NCBI GenBank assembly: GCA_002900995.3
Contig: CM035304.1
Span: 3,481,612-3,545,611 of the forward strand
DNA from: Ganoderma boninense
Taxonomy: Eukaryota > Basidiomycota > Agaricomycetes > Polyporales > Polyporaceae
Direction of reading: 5' to 3'
Length of the DNA stretch: 64,000 bases
The translations under genes and the position numbers were made by a program. The stretch's first letter is position 1. Each line of letters opens with the position of its first letter. Positions 21,085-34,738 of this stretch are shown here, one piece after another. Under the pieces are notes generated by a model. It did not search any database. It had not been told where the DNA came from and was given only the letters and a program-made list of their open reading frames with translations.

Positions 21085-24041
21085 GAGGGAGAGAGGATGG
21101 AAGAAAGGACGAAGAGAGAGTCAGACAGAGGACGATGCGAGACGAGAGTCGAGGCGAGGGGGAGGTGCGATGGGCGTGGGATCACCAGGATGTGGTCGTA
21201 GTGGCGTGCCGGACGCAGGGAGAGGAACTTGAAGGGGGCAAGGAAAGGAAGGAGAGGAAGGAGAGGCGAAGGACGGAAGACAAAGGCGACGAGAGGCGTC
21301 GGAGCGAAGGAAACAAGAGAGAATAAGAGCAGGGGACGGAGACTGTGCCGGGCAGCCTTGCCACTCTCCTCCACGCCCTCGTCCTAAATCAGGCCCGGCC
21401 ACCGCCCGGCCTCCTCCAGCCCCGCCCACTGCATCGCCACAAATCACCCTCCGGTCGCCATCCCAACCGCCGTCCCCCGACCGTCCTCCCTCCCGCTCCA
21501 CTCCTCGCCCCGCCTGCGACGACGACTACGAGTCCGGACCCCGCCTCGCCCAATGCACTCCCAGCCTGCCCCGTCGACCCCCGCATTAATATTCCGCTCC
21601 CCACCCAGCGCTCTGCACTCAAGCTTGGTCCTGAGTGGGGGCAGCGAGCATCAGAGATCTCTGCGGTGATGCGCCCTCGCTCGATCTGGCCCCCCGGATC
21701 AGTCGTGGCTACTGGCCGCTGCACAGCTCCCTACAGCTCCTCGACATTCCTCGCCGCCCGCCGCAACAGTGATTTCATTTACCGCCGACTGACCATGCCA
21801 GATGTCCTGCTCCGTCTGCCACGCTCCCTGTCCTCTCCTTCACTCGCACCACGCCGTTCACGGTAGCTTTGGCGTAACCTCCACCCCGGATGCTTTCCGA
21901 CCTCTATGCCCGTCGTCCAACGCCTCCCCCGACGTCACTCAGCCCTCCTGATCGCGCAACTCTCTCTCCGATCTTTTCTCATGACTGTCATCTTTTCTCT
22001 CCCGTCGTCACGCCAGAATGACATGAATCCCATCATAAGTCCTGCGCCCAAACAAGCCTCCTGTCATCTCCACAATTCCACCTACCATCGCCACCATCCA
22101 CCGCTCCTCTTCCATTCCCCATCCCTCACCTCCGCCCAGACCACCGTCTTGTACTACCGATCCCATCCCCCTCGGCAAACCAGCTCAAAGTATCAATTCC
22201 GTATCCCGCCAGCCACAACTCTTCTCTTGTCTCAAATCCACGCCCTGTTCCCATCTGGGCTGGATTTTACTTTCTCTTCACAGAGCATCTATTTATTAAT
22301 GTCACTCATGAGATTGATATTTACTAACGTTCTTTGAATTCCGATTTCTGCAGCACGACGCCAACTCGCACCAACCTGTCACCCCACCGCGTTCAACGTG
22401 CACACTCAGTTACAGTTCTGTCGTGTCTACCAACCATGGCTGCTTATTTCCCTCCCAAGTCATCGAGGCCTCCTCACCCGATCCGTGCTCGCGCTCATTC
22501 CGCACACGCCCACTCATATCCGTCCTCCGCCCCCAATCCGTCTCTACGACGATCCTTCATGTCCGACGTCTGCCACTCTCGCCCGCCCACCCATATGTCG
22601 GACGCGTTCCCATCCCATCTTCACCCATGCTGCCTACATGGGAACCGTCCATCCTCCTCTAAACCTGGATCCCCGACAGCGAACGTGCATTCCCCTGTCT
22701 TTTGTGAGCTATTCCTACTCTTCGCAACCCACTCGGCATCAATACTTACTTAATCCTACCCCCTTTGGTCCCTCTGGGCACCGTGTAAGTACGTCAAGCG
22801 GCAGCATCTACACCTTTGACCTTCGGCATGATCTGCGACAGCGGCGTGTGCCGAACCATTCATACCTATCCTGCAATGCAACACTCCATATTATTCCATC
22901 TCATTGACTTGACTACCGCTAGCTTAAAACTTGACAGGACCCGAGGGTAAAAGACCCAGTTTATCGCCACGTCCATTGTCTATGCTTTTCACAAGACTTG
23001 CCGTCCTCGTCCGCAGGTCAGCTTCTACTCGGAGTCCTCCGTCCGTCGTCGTTTTGTTATTGATAGCGGCGGAGAGTTCCCGACTCCGATGGTGGATACT
23101 CTACCTCTACAGAGAGATTGATGGCGAAGGGCTCAATGGAATGAGGCTTTGAGGCCACAGATGATTATTGAAAGGCTAGAGCATGCTTGGAGCGACGGGA
23201 GACGACGTGAATCAAACAGGGAACCCGGCCAAGAGGCCTAGGGAACAACCGGCTACCGCAGATCCAAAGTTACCGCATCTCTACGAGAATTCGATTTGCG
23301 GGGACAAGTCGAGGAATCACATTTTCTGGTGGCCATTTGCAACCCTCTACGCCTCTCTTTCCGTCACCGGAAGTCCCCTAGATTTCCGGGCGATCACCAT
23401 CCTTCCATTTTCCATTTGGCCCTCCATGATATTGTACCCGTACACGTTCGTCACCGTCATATTTAAATCTTGGTACGCTATTGCCGGTGTACAATGATAA
23501 ACTATAGGCTGAAATGCACCTCATGAACAACTCCCATTCGAACATATGACTATGACTCCACTCAAAGCTCGTTATGGCTGTGGGAGCAGTACTATGCTTT
23601 TCTGCATTTAGCTGCTGGTACGCGGTAGTTCTTGCACGAAATTCCCTGCCACTGGATGCACAATGCCGCATGCGCTTATGTGGCCTGAGTCGCATTCCTG
23701 TAGTTCGTCTTACGCTCGTGCATGTATAAATACCACATCATCAGGCGTCCTATTATTGATATGACGGCCGCGGGGCATATCCTGATATGCATAACCTGAA
23801 GAAGCCCAAGGGCCGTATTATTCCCGCAAATCTCAGACCGGGGTATGTATGCAGACCACGAAGAACGGGAGGTGGAGACAACATTAATGTCACTGCACAC
23901 AAGCACATTACAAACGATGAACACGGCGTAAATTCACGTGACTAGGGATCTACATTTCGTCCATAATATGAAGACGTCGACCATGAGACAAAACATACAG
24001 ACAATACCAGCACGACAAATGCGAATAGAGACACGCTCCTC
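21085..24041. other. About 3 kb without a recognisable gene, pyrimidine-rich on the plus strand
   Basis: Upstream of noxR the plus strand is dominated by C and T, with many Pro/Ser-rich open frames (such as 21345-21866 and 22398-22907) that have no family resemblance, no consistent start context and no intron structure. The stretch must carry the noxR promoter and 5' UTR and the NAB2 3' UTR. A rapidly evolving or non-coding transcript cannot be excluded. Confidence 0.4.
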
Positions 24042-26187
24042 TCACGCTGAGATCGGCACGGCAGACGACGCATCTCCCTTTTGACCAGCCTGAGCCTGTG
24101 CGATCGCTTTCTGCGCCTCGCTCTTGCGCTCCTCCATCTCCTTCACCTTCTTCTCCAGCTCTGCCGCAGTAGTGGGCGTCCCGTCCGGCCGCTTGAACAT
24201 GACGCTCTTATGGTGACTGGGCGCGCCGATGGAACCCGTGTCGGGCGCTGGCACGTTGATCATGCCACCTGTCGTTGCTAGCCCACGATGGAATGCAGTC
24301 GGCAGCACTCGCCCTTCTGGATGCTGGTACGGGCAAGTGCTTCTAGTACAGGCGGCACCAAACTTGCATGGGACGGATGAATGGTGGCTGGAGGGACGGG
24401 GAGGATGAGAGAAGGAGCAGTTTGGTCGGGTACAAGCAAGGCCATAACGACAGGGGACAGCGCCTTGTGCAACTGGGGCAGGGGAAGCCACGAAACTTTG
24501 CGCCTTGGGTACCTCCGCTATATGACAACATGTGAGTGAGGTGGGGCAAGATTGAAGGGCTACGGATACGTACCATTCGGATTGAGAACAGCAGGACTTA
24601 CATGCGCCTTGATGCAGTCCCTGTCCTTGCAATCCTTGCCATTTTCGCAAGGATCATTGCTCAGGACAACGCCGCTCTCGGCAGTCGCAACAGGGGACGG
24701 GTGAGAATATCGACAGAGGGGATTAGTGCACTTGAGGTTGAACTTGCACAATGTCGGCGACTGGGGTCGCTCTGGTGCAACAAATCCAGGACGCACTGAA
24801 CCTCCGGATGACGAAGGCGTAATAGCCGTGGGCGCCGAAGGTGCGGAAGGAGCAGACGAAGACGACGGCGGTGGCACAGGAGGTCGAGGCGGAGATGTCG
24901 CAGGGATAGGTGCTGCTGGTGCTTCGTTCAACGATGGCTCGCCGCCATGTGGTCCGGTGTGTCCTCCCCGACCACGTCCCGTTCCCCTCATCTGCCCTCC
25001 ACGACCTCTTCCTCTTCCTCGGACGCTCCCTTCACCAGCGTGACCCATCTGACCACCCATTCCATTGTTGAAGCCGTTCATATCTCCCATGCCGGGCTGT
25101 ATGGGGAACCCGTTGTTCATGAACTGACCTGTCGCGGGGTTCATGATACCCATAGCTCCAGCAATTTGAGACATCATGGCCATTTGGTTCATCATAAGCT
25201 CCTGAAGCATCAACGGGTTCGCCATACCCATAGCAGTCATGTCCATGCCCGGCATACCGTTCATCGGGAAGCCGCCGTTCATCATCATCAAGTTGGGGTC
25301 AGGGGGACCGCCGTTTGTGATGCTGTCGATGCGAGCTTGAACGTCATCATGAGGCTTGAACTGTGGGCCGTGACCACCCCTAGGCCCGACACGATCGAGG
25401 AGACTACGCGAGTTGTTGGGGCCGTGTCCGTCACGATCCCGGAACATTGCGCGTGGACCTGTAGGTAGGTCCGTGCGCCGCGCTTTCAGTGGCGGGTGGC
25501 CGCTCGGCGATGGCGAACGCGCAGAGGAAGTGCGTTTTTGGGCGGTAGGGGATGTGGAAGGAATGACTTGGGACAAAGCTTGTTGATACAACGGGGCAGC
25601 AGCGCGTGGACCATTGGGGGGCCGCCGATGGTCTAGTGCCTGGTGGGGAGGAGAATCGCGCACGGGTGCTTGAGGTGATGTCGACGGGTCAGGAACGGCG
25701 GCGACATCCGCTTCTGGGGCACCTTTACCAGCTTCTGCGAACAGCCAGTCAACGAAACTGGCGTCTTGCGGGAGCTGTCAGTAGCATACAGCAGGCGACG
25801 GCGGTACAACATACCAAATTCCGAACCAATGACTATCCAATATCCGAGTCTTCAGTAAGGAACAAAAGAGAGAGGCGGAAGATGCTCACGGTCTTCGAGC
25901 TCGGATGTGATTTGAGCTGGAGGGGAGTGGTCAGCACACTTGGCGTGAGTCAAGAGCAGCTCAAAAGATGACGCACGAGCAGTTTTGTTGTTGATGACCA
26001 TGATGGTGATATACTCGGCCATGACAGGGTCTTGTGTGAGGTGGACGGGATGAGCCATGACGAGCGACCTGGAGGGAGCAGGATACGCACCCGGTTCAGA
26101 GCTGTACTGCCGCTTCATGAGCTCATCCTGGATCGCGTTCTGGAGCGCGGTGGCACGCTCTGTGCCCATTGTGAGGCCGAAAGCCAT
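24042..26187 (-). CDS. nab2: NAB2-type nuclear poly(A)-binding CCCH zinc-finger protein
   Basis: Nab2/ZC3H14 proteins bind poly(A), limit tail length and support mRNA export. The start ATG 26187 begins MAFGLTMGTERATALQNAIQ, a PWI-like helical N-terminus; the small exons continue AEYITIMVINNKTA, QITSELEDLIGSEF and DASFVDWLF. The middle is Pro-rich, then Met/Asn/Gly-rich, followed by an RGG-like GRGRGRGGQMRG segment. Four CX5CX4CX3H fingers are visible: CKFNLKCTNPLCRYSH, CENGKDCKDRDCIKAH, CRYGLACTRPNCSFSH and CKFGAACTRSTCPYQH, the second and third separated by an intron near 24,520-24,575. Other Nab2 homologues may have five to seven fingers. The C-terminus has a coiled-coil (AAELEKKVKEMEERKSEAQK). 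It lies head to head with CFT1. Confidence 0.88.
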
Positions 26188-26500
26188 GGCTATGGATGGA
26201 GGAAGGGAGAGTGGTCGTGGTCGAGACTGAAGAGCGTGAACGGGCACAGTCAGAGGATGTTAACCAGGTAAAGAGAGGACTATTCGGTGGTGGAACGGAC
26301 TAATCGGAGAATGAATCCCGATTACGTAGTTGGAGCTCCGACACGGCGCCTAGGACGGTGGCGCGCGCTGTGGGAGTGGCTAGCGCTGGCTTGTGGTTTT
26401 GCTGCGAGTCGCTTCGTTCTCGTTCTCGCTCTCGCTCTTACTCGTGTCCTTGCGCTGGCTGCCGTCGCAGACGTCGAGCAACACGTACGGTGTCCCTCAG
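26188..26500. promoter_or_regulatory. Shared promoter region of NAB2 and CFT1
   Basis: Only 313 bp separate the two outward-facing starts. A pyrimidine-rich tandem, TTCTCG/CTCTCG units at about 26413-26445, lies on the CFT1 side. No TATA box is evident. Shared control is inferred from the layout only. Confidence 0.45.
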
Positions 26501-29500
26501 ATGCATGCTCTTCGCCAGGAAATCCTGCCTCCCAGCGGCGTCGAATATGCAACATGTCTCAACTTGACTCCATCCACGCTCTCCGACCCCAGCCCTTCCT
26601 CTCACTCTGGCCGCGCACTTTGCAACGTCGTCGTCGCCCGTTCGAACTTTCTCCGCATATTCGAAGTGAGGGAAGAACCGGTCCCAGTGTCCGCGCAGAA
26701 GGAGCATGAGAAGGAGAGGCATGCAGCGGTACGCAAGGGAACGGAGGCTGTCGAGGGCGAGGTGGAGATGGATCCGTCGGGAGAAGGCTTCGTCAACATG
26801 GGTGCAGTCAAGGTAAATCTCGGTAACCACTTCCTGTTGCATTGTTGCAGACCACCAGAATGGCATCGTACATTTATTCCACCTTGTTGACTGCCTGTGT
26901 GACTTCCCCAAGGTCAGTTTGCTGACCCCTCTGTCTCATTCTCAGTCCACTGGCGTGAACGGTGCTGGTGCTGCTCGCCCACCCATGGTCAATCGCCTCT
27001 ACCTTGTCCGCGAGCATCGGCTACATGGAATAGTCACCGGTCTCGAGGCCGTTCGAACAGTCCATTCCTTGGACGACAAGTTGGACAGGCTTGTGGTCTC
27101 TTTCAAGGACGCCAAGGTTCGTCGTCCAGTTGCGTATTTTTCCTCATCTTCTCACCTTGTGCACAGATTGCCCTCCTCGAATGGTCCACTTCCATCCATG
27201 ACGTGGTCACCGTCTCCATTCATACATACGAGAGGGCTCCCCAGCTGGTGTGTACTTCGACTAGGTTCACATGGCAGATCTCGCGTTGACACACGGATAG
27301 ATGACAGTCGACTCCTCCCTATTCCGCGCCGAGCTTCGTGTCGATCCTCTATCCCGGTGTGCTGCCCTTTCCCTCCCAAAAGATTCTTTGGCTATCCTAC
27401 CTTTTTACCAAAGCCAAGCCGAACTGGATATCATGGAACAAGAAGCAAGCCAAGCGCGGGACGTCCCCTATTCGCCGAGTTTCGTTCTTGACCTGGCCAA
27501 TGACGTTGACAAGCGTATTCGTAACATCATTGACTTCGTCTTTCTTCCTGGATTTCATAACCCAACTGTGGCCGTGCTTTGCCAGTACCAGCAGACATGG
27601 ACTGGGTAGGTCCGCTGTCTACGATATTCGCAACCATACGCTCATGATGAAACCCGCAGACGACTCAAAGAATTCAAGGACACCGTCAGCCTTTACATCT
27701 TCACCCTCGACCTTGTCACCAACAACTACCCGGTCATCACAGCTGTCGACGGTTTACCGTTCGACTGCTTCACCTTGATACCGTGCTCCACCGCAATCGG
27801 AGGTGTCATCATCCTCGCCAGTAACGCTATCCTCTTCGTAGATCAATCTGGTCGCAGAGTTATACTTCCTGTCAATGGCTGGCCTCCTAGGGTTAGCGAC
27901 CTCGCAATGCCCGCTCTCACTCCGCAAGAGCAGACGCTCGACTTACAGCTCGAAGGATCGCGTGTTACGTTCATCGACGAGACAAAACTCCTCATCATCG
28001 CGAGGGATGGCACCGTGTACCCTATCGAGCTCGTCCAGGATGGGCGGACCGTGTCGAAGCTATCCATGTCCGTAGCGCTTGCCAAGACAACTGTGCCGTC
28101 TGTCGTCAAGAGAGTGGGGTATGACCATATCTTCGTCGCCAGTGTTGTTGGGCCTTCCGTCTTGCTAAGGACAGCGAAAATGGAGGAGAGAATCATGGAG
28201 ACGGACGTGGAGATGGCGGATGGACCTGCCGCAGTTGTAGACACATCAGACGCTTTGGATATGATGGACGCCGACGACGGTGAGTTGCTTCAGTGTGTAT
28301 TGTGATTGATATGGCGTAGTGACCACTGGGTAGATCTTTATGGCCCGTCCACTGTCGCGGATAACCCCGCTGCCAACGGAGCGATTAATGGGGTCATTGA
28401 CAACGTCCGAACGCGCACTGTAATCCATCTCTCCCTTTGTGATGTCATCCCAGCATATGGTCCGGTTACCGACATGGCTTTCGGATTATCTCGTAATGGT
28501 GTAAGGCAGCTCGCTTTTCGTGTCTTTTCTCTAGCTTAACATATCACAGGATCGACAAGTTCCTGAGCTCATAACCGCTACGGGGTCAGGACATCTTGGC
28601 AGCTTTCATCTGTTCCAGAAGGACATGCCGATGCGATCTAAGCGCAAGCTGCACGCCATCGGAGGTGGACGCGGCTTGTGGTCGTTGCGGATCCGGCAGC
28701 AGATCAAGACGGGCGGCACGACGTTCGAACGACCTAACAGTTCTTTGAATTCTGAGAACGACACTGTTATCATCAGCACGGACGCAAATCCTTCGCCGGG
28801 ATTGTCTCGAGTAAGCCTCAATTCTAGCCGCCTTATGTTACCAGGGACTGAGCCGGCCTATTTCACCAGATCGCCACACGTTCCTCACAATCTGACATCA
28901 CAATTACGACGAGAATACCGGGAGTGACTCTCGGTGCTGCCTCGTTCTTCCAAGGAACTGCAATACTTCATGTCATGTTTAATGTCACCAATGTGATTAG
29001 GGTGCTTGATCCTGGTATGTACAAGTATGTCTTGAGGCGAATATCGTTAACATCAAGGTTTAGATGGCACAGAGCGACAGAGCATCAAGGACCTCGACGG
29101 TAACACCGCGAGACCGAGAATAAGGTCATGCAGTATTTGTGACCCCTTCATCTTGATCATTCGCGAAGATGACACCATCGGGCTGTTCATCGGCGAGATT
29201 GAGAGGGGGAAAATTCGTCGAAAGGACATGTCGCCGATGGGAGAGAAGGTAGCAAGCTCAACTTGACATACGACGCCGATGCTGATCATTTCGTATAGAC
29301 ATCGAAGTACCTCGCTGGTCATTTCTATACGGACACGAGCGGCCTCTTTCAAACTTTCCTGAATGCGGATGTGTCTGTCGAAGCTGCCACGTCAACGTTG
29401 CAAGGCGCCATGGGAACCGGAGACAAGACCCATTGGCTCGTGCTTGTTCGTCCGCAGGGTGTTGTGGAGGTATGTGTGGCTGATGGCTAGTATGACATCA

Positions 29501-32005
29501 ACTGATCACCACACAGATTTGGACGCTTCCGAAGCTCACGCTTGCGTTTTCCACGACAATGTTGGCCACCCTGGACCCGGTGATCAGTGACTCTTTCGAG
29601 TCTGCAGCATTGTCATTACCACAGGACCCGCCAAGGAAGCCGCAAGATTTGGACATTGATCAAATTATCGTCGCACTCTTGGGAGAGTCACGCCCACGTC
29701 CCCACCTCATTGTACGTCCTGCAGTACCATCGAGGTTTATGCACCACTTTGAGCGTCGATCGTGAACCATACAGGTCTTGCTACGATCCGGGCAACTCGG
29801 GATCTTTGAGGCTGTCGCGGTGGCTCCACCCACGAGCCCCCTGCCCTCGACTCGGTCCTTGACACTTCTTGTGAAGTTTGTGAAGGTGAAATCCAAGGCA
29901 TTCAATATCCAACACTCGGATGAGGAACAGAAGTCCGTTCTTGCGGAGCAGAAGCGTATCTCGCGTCTTTTATTGCCTTTCGTCTCATCCTCTACGCCAG
30001 GCCAGACATACTCAGGAGTATTCTTCACGGGTGATCGACCCTCCTGGATTGTGTCTACGGACAAGGGCGGCGTGCGCGTCTTCCCTTCTGGTCATAATGT
30101 GGTGCATGCCTTCACGACTTGCTCACTTTGGGATTCAAAGGCAGATTTCCTGCTTTATTCGGAGGAGGTAAGTGGCCTTGCACGCTGCTGAGCATCGGGA
30201 ATTTACTCAAAGGTCCAGGGTCCGAGTCTGGTGGAGTGGGTGCCTGACATCTCTCTAGACGCATATCTCCCTACACGCTCGATCCCACGCTTGCGGCCAT
30301 ACTCACAGATTGTCTTTGATCCTTCAACCTCTTTGATTGTCGCAGCTGCATCCTTCATGAACCGTTTTGCGTCTTATGACGAGGACGGCAATGTAGTTTG
30401 GGTACCGGATAGTGAGTTGCACTGCGCGATATCTCATATGCCCGACTAATGCATTGGGATTTGATTGTAAGGCCCAAATATCTCAGCTCCGTACTGTGAG
30501 ACTTCAACGCTGGAGCTCATATCGCCTGAACGTTGGATTACAATGGATGGGTATGTTTTACATTGCCTGATGTGGCTGCAAGTCTGACTAGCCTCATAGG
30601 TACGAGTTTGCCGCGAATGAATTCGTGAGCTGCGTTGTATCTGTGCCTCTCGAGACTATGAGCACAGAGTCTGGGATGAAAGACTTCATCGCAGTAGGTA
30701 CTACAATCAATCGGGGCGAGGATCTTGCTGTTAAGGGCGCTGTGAGTATCCCTTACTTGCTTCACATTGGTGGTCCTAGAACTTAGACATTTCTCTCTAG
30801 GTATACATCTTCGAGATTGTCGAAGTTGTGCCTGATGCCAGCACTAAAGTCAAGCGTTGGTGGAGGCTGAAACTTTTGTGTCGCGATGATGCAAAGGGCC
30901 CCATCACCTTCCTCTGTGGCATGAATGGCTACCTTGTGTCATCTATGGGCCAAAAGGTACAGTCAACTAGATGGCAAACAGTCGAGATAGTGATTATAAA
31001 ACTGATACTTGTGTGATGTGGCTTATTAGATCTTTGTGCGCGCATTTGACCTGGATGAACGCCTAGTTGGAGTAGCATTCCTTGACATTGGAGTCTATGT
31101 TACCTCTTTGCAAGCTGTCAAAAATCTGCTTGTCATTGGTGATGCTGTCAAGAGTGTCTGGTTGGTTGCATTCCAGGTTTGTCATTTGATCATTCATTTA
31201 TGCGAGTGGTCATTGCTGAGTAATCTGGGCACATGCTAGGAAGATCCATACAAGCTCGTCATCCTTGGAAAGGACCCGTATCATTCGTGTGTCACAAGGG
31301 CTGACCTATTCTTCGCCAATGGCCACTTGTCTATTGTGACATGTGATGAGGAGGGCATTATCAGGATGTATGCCTACGAGCCTCACGGTGCGTCTATTTG
31401 TTGCATTTCCTGTCATCATGTCCTTTGACCATGACCTTATATAATTTGCAGACCCTGAGTCAAAGAGTGGACAGCACCTTCTTTGTCGTACTGAATTCCA
31501 TGGCCAAATAGAGTATAGAAATTCTCTACTTGTGGCCCACCGACCAAAAGCTGGTGACCTGGAAATCCCCCAGGCTCGGCTTGTTTGTGGTACGTAGTGA
31601 ATGTTTTCTGGATTTGTTGAATACTGTTCAAGTAATTGTTTCCAGGTCTTGCTGATGGATCTCTGTCCTCATTGACATATGTGGATGAGGGTGCCTTCAA
31701 GCGTCTTCACCTTCTTCAGGGACAGCTCATACGGACCATTCAGCATGTCGCAGCTTTAAATCCAAGGGCCTTCCGGTAAGGAGTAGTCTGCTTAATAAAC
31801 TATATTGGCAGTTTCTAACATACCAACTAGCATGGTTAGGAATGAGTATGTATCCAGGCCACTCTCCAAAGGCATACTGGATGGAAACCTACTCGCAACA
31901 TTTGAGGAGCTGCCTATTGCTCGTCAAAATGAAGTTACCCATCAAATTGGCACAGATCGGGCCACTGTGTTGAAGGACTGGATATCATTAGTTGGTGTAT
32001 GGTAG
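26501..32005 (+). CDS. cft1: CFT1, cleavage and polyadenylation specificity factor 160 kDa subunit (CPSF160)
   Basis: Scaffold subunit of the pre-mRNA 3'-end cleavage/polyadenylation factor, built of beta-propellers of the MMS1_N/CPSF_A type. The start ATG 26501 gives MHALRQEILPPSGVEYATCL. Early exons include 26501-26812, 26946-27116, 27167-27247 and 27301-27605. Family blocks follow in order: VREHRLHGIVTGLEAVRT, LDRLVVSFKDAK, IALLEWSTSIHDVVTVSIH, then LDLVTNNYPVITAVDGLPFD and GGVIILASNAILFVDQSGR. The C-terminal CPSF_A region carries FFANGHLSIVTCDEEGIIRM, QARLVCGLADGSLSSLTYV, LNPRAFR and RPLSKGILDGNLLATFEELP, ending at TGG TAG (32003-32005). Many introns of about 50-90 nt are present. From about 30.3 kb onward third positions become A/T-rich, unlike the 5' half. 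The span suits a protein of about 1,400 residues. Confidence 0.9.
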
Positions 32006-33057
32006 CGTTTGGATGTAATATTATTCTAGGCAAGGAAATTCATTTGGAGTAGTGTGTTGAGTTCCCACTTGATATTTGTAACCTTTGGGGTTGTATTGCA
32101 GTCAAGTGATCAACATTGCTCTTCCTGGTTCCAGGTGGTGCTGACTATATGTGTTGTTACATGTTATACACTGTTTAGAAGAGTTTAAGAATGACTGTGA
32201 ATTTTGTCTTGCCACCTTTTGAAAGAGGTCTTGAAATAGTAGGACATGCTTGATGGCTACATTAATATGAACCATATTTCAATCTCTCTCTCGCTGTCAA
32301 GTAGCAGTCCTCTTTCAATTGTGCACTAGGCAGGCTCTTCTTAACAGTCACTTCTTTTGCTTGTGCAGACTCCTTTCATGTTTGCCCACACTAGTAATGC
32401 TGCTCCTGAATCTATCTTCCACTACCTGCTGGTCTGCCTAGCACTAGAGAATGGCAGAGGGTAACTTCTAGGTGTAAGATTAGCCTCATGCATATCCAAA
32501 GGCATCATGTAATTTTAGGCTATCAGGCTTGGCCGCTTTTGGCTAGAAAAACTATGAAGAAACTATAGGCTCGGACAGCTAACTTTATACACAGTCTGAA
32601 TCTACAAAGTTATAGTTTTCAAATTTTTGATTTACTCCTAGAGAATTGTGGGAGGTACACAAAACTCCACTGGCAGGAGTATGTAGCAAGGGTGTGTAGA
32701 TGTGGAAGTAGGGGTAGCCAACTTGTACATTTGGTCAACCTTCGACCTGCTAGAGGAGTTACAGCCACTCACAATGTAGAAGCACCCATCTGGTGCCTAT
32801 TAAATGGAAGCATGAAGGCACATATGACTTATCTGGCTAGCACAGTGAAGCCTCTCCACTCAGGTCACCTCATGTGCAGTTGGAGTCAAAATATATACTT
32901 TCTTTTTTATAGGTTTCATACTCATATTCTATACCCTCAGCAAAAGTTGCAGGATATGCATGCTTCAGCGGGCTTGAGTGCACTTTAATACAATATGACC
33001 AATTGACCCAATTTTCCTGAGTGAACCCCTTGAATTTGATAAAATCCCACTTAAGTC
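32006..33057. other. AT-rich intergenic DNA after CFT1
   Basis: No ORF or repeat could be recognised. It should contain the CFT1 3' UTR. Composition is markedly more AT-rich than the block before 30 kb. Confidence 0.4.
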
Positions 33058-33517
33058 TGTCATGAACTGCATGCTCGGCGCCTACCCCAGCATCTCTCTT
33101 TCCATCTTTGGACAGTTTGCCTCCCATGTCATCCTTATTGTCCACCGTTGTTTAGCAAACCCGTCCCTTGTTCTCACAGTACAATAACTCCTGTCACCCA
33201 TTGTTCCCGTCGTCATTGTACTACATACCATTGCTCTTCCACTGGTTCCCGTGTCCATAGTTACCTATTGTCCCCGGTTCCCATTGTCCGTTACATGTAT
33301 ATAAGACCTGTACTTTGCTACCTGGAGACCTCAGTTTCGACCTCTTTTCTCTAGGTAAGCCTCGCTGTATTCTCACTCGTTAGTTACTTGCTCAATACAT
33401 CTTGTCTCCAGCCTGACTGTTGAGCCCTGCTCTGCTCTTGCTGCACAAGTGCTCGTCGACGCCCTTGCTCATCTTGTAAGCCTCCTCCCTGATCTTACTC
33501 AACAGCCAGTCATAACA
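33058..33517 (+). mobile_element. Solo LTR, subfamily LTR-B (460 bp), with 5-bp TSD AAGTC
   Basis: Begins TGTCATGAAC and ends CAGTCATAACA (TG..CA). The bases AAGTC stand directly before (33053-33057) and after (33518-33522), a perfect target-site duplication. A TATA-like TATATAAG lies at about 33298-33305. The same LTR occurs antisense at 61148-61607 and, split, at 37237-40951. No internal element remains, so it is a recombination remnant. Confidence 0.9.
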
Positions 33518-33522
33518 AAGTC

Positions 33523-34738
33523 TAAGGCCATTGAGAAAATGTATCTGAATGGGGTAGAACATGAGTGACCTGATTGAGGCTGATAATTTGGAACACATGC
33601 TTGCCACTACCCTGGCAATTGTCCTCAATCAGCTTTATCTACACATAGGCAAGTTGAGAGTGGTTGAGGAAATGCTATTCAAAATTAAGGTGCTAAAAAC
33701 AAATATATTGGGACATGGAGCAACAGAGGCTAGCTACTACATAAGTAGTACTTGATGCTACATTGTGCCACTGGCAAGTGGTGGTCAGAGATGTACCTTG
33801 AACAATGCTAGAGGCCATGGAGATGTATTGGAGCCTGAGTAAGGACCTTTGATGGTGTGGGACACACCTTCAAATTACCAAATCAGCTTCTGGTAGAAGA
33901 GCCAGAGGCAGGCTACTGGTGATGGGAAATCATGACCAAGACAATGACCTACCTGCACTCCAGTATGCAACTCAGACTGGTAGCATATACACGCAAAAAT
34001 AGTAAAAAAATTTACTTGTATACTCCCGGACAGAATAATGCCGCATATAGCTGCATATATGCATAGTGAAAAAGCCTGATTACCTTGTTATGCAACCTAA
34101 ATCTGAAAATAAAAACAATGTACCATGCTTAACCCAACACCAATCTTACCTATGTATCAAGGTCCAAGCTGTCTTGATGTTCTCTCAATGAGAACTTGGG
34201 AGAACCAACAGTAGACAGAGATAATAGAGATAGGAGGGAGAGTTAGAACATCAGGAGTTGGAGGAGGGGCAACCATTTTTATAATGCATTGAGAAATGAT
34301 GTCATAGGTAGAGGTGTTAGGGCTCAGTTGCATCAGGAAACACACATTTTCTCTCGAGCTCCTGCAGATGCTCGAGAGCGGTCCGAGGGCTCATGAGGTG
34401 TCTCATAGCCACACGAGCACTCGATAGCCCCACTGAGCTGCCTGAGGATGACCGTAAACAGCAAGGGAGCCAACCGCCTCTTTACATCATGCATAATCAT
34501 CATTCTGAGGACAGAGAACACGCAACATCTGCTCAACATCCACTTCCCCTCCTTAACTCTCATTTCCACCCTCTCTCACAGAGCTAGGATCAACCTAGAA
34601 CAGGACAAAGTCCCCATCCACCAGCCCTAAACTCGGCACGTGGCCCCATCAATTTGCCAGCACATTAACTGGTGGTCTCTTGCCTCCCACCCATCTTCCT
34701 CCCCACTCGTATCTTCCATCGCTCTCTCATTCACGACA
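33523..34738. other. AT-rich region, nothing recognised
   Basis: Short ORFs only, with no family resemblance on either strand. Confidence 0.35.

Noticed and set aside
21345..21866. Pro-rich plus-strand ORF upstream of noxR
   Set aside because: Low complexity, no family resemblance; compositional effect of the C-rich strand.
32870..33145. Minus-strand ORF ending over the LTR-B start
   Set aside because: Half of it is LTR sequence that recurs at other copies, so it is not a gene.
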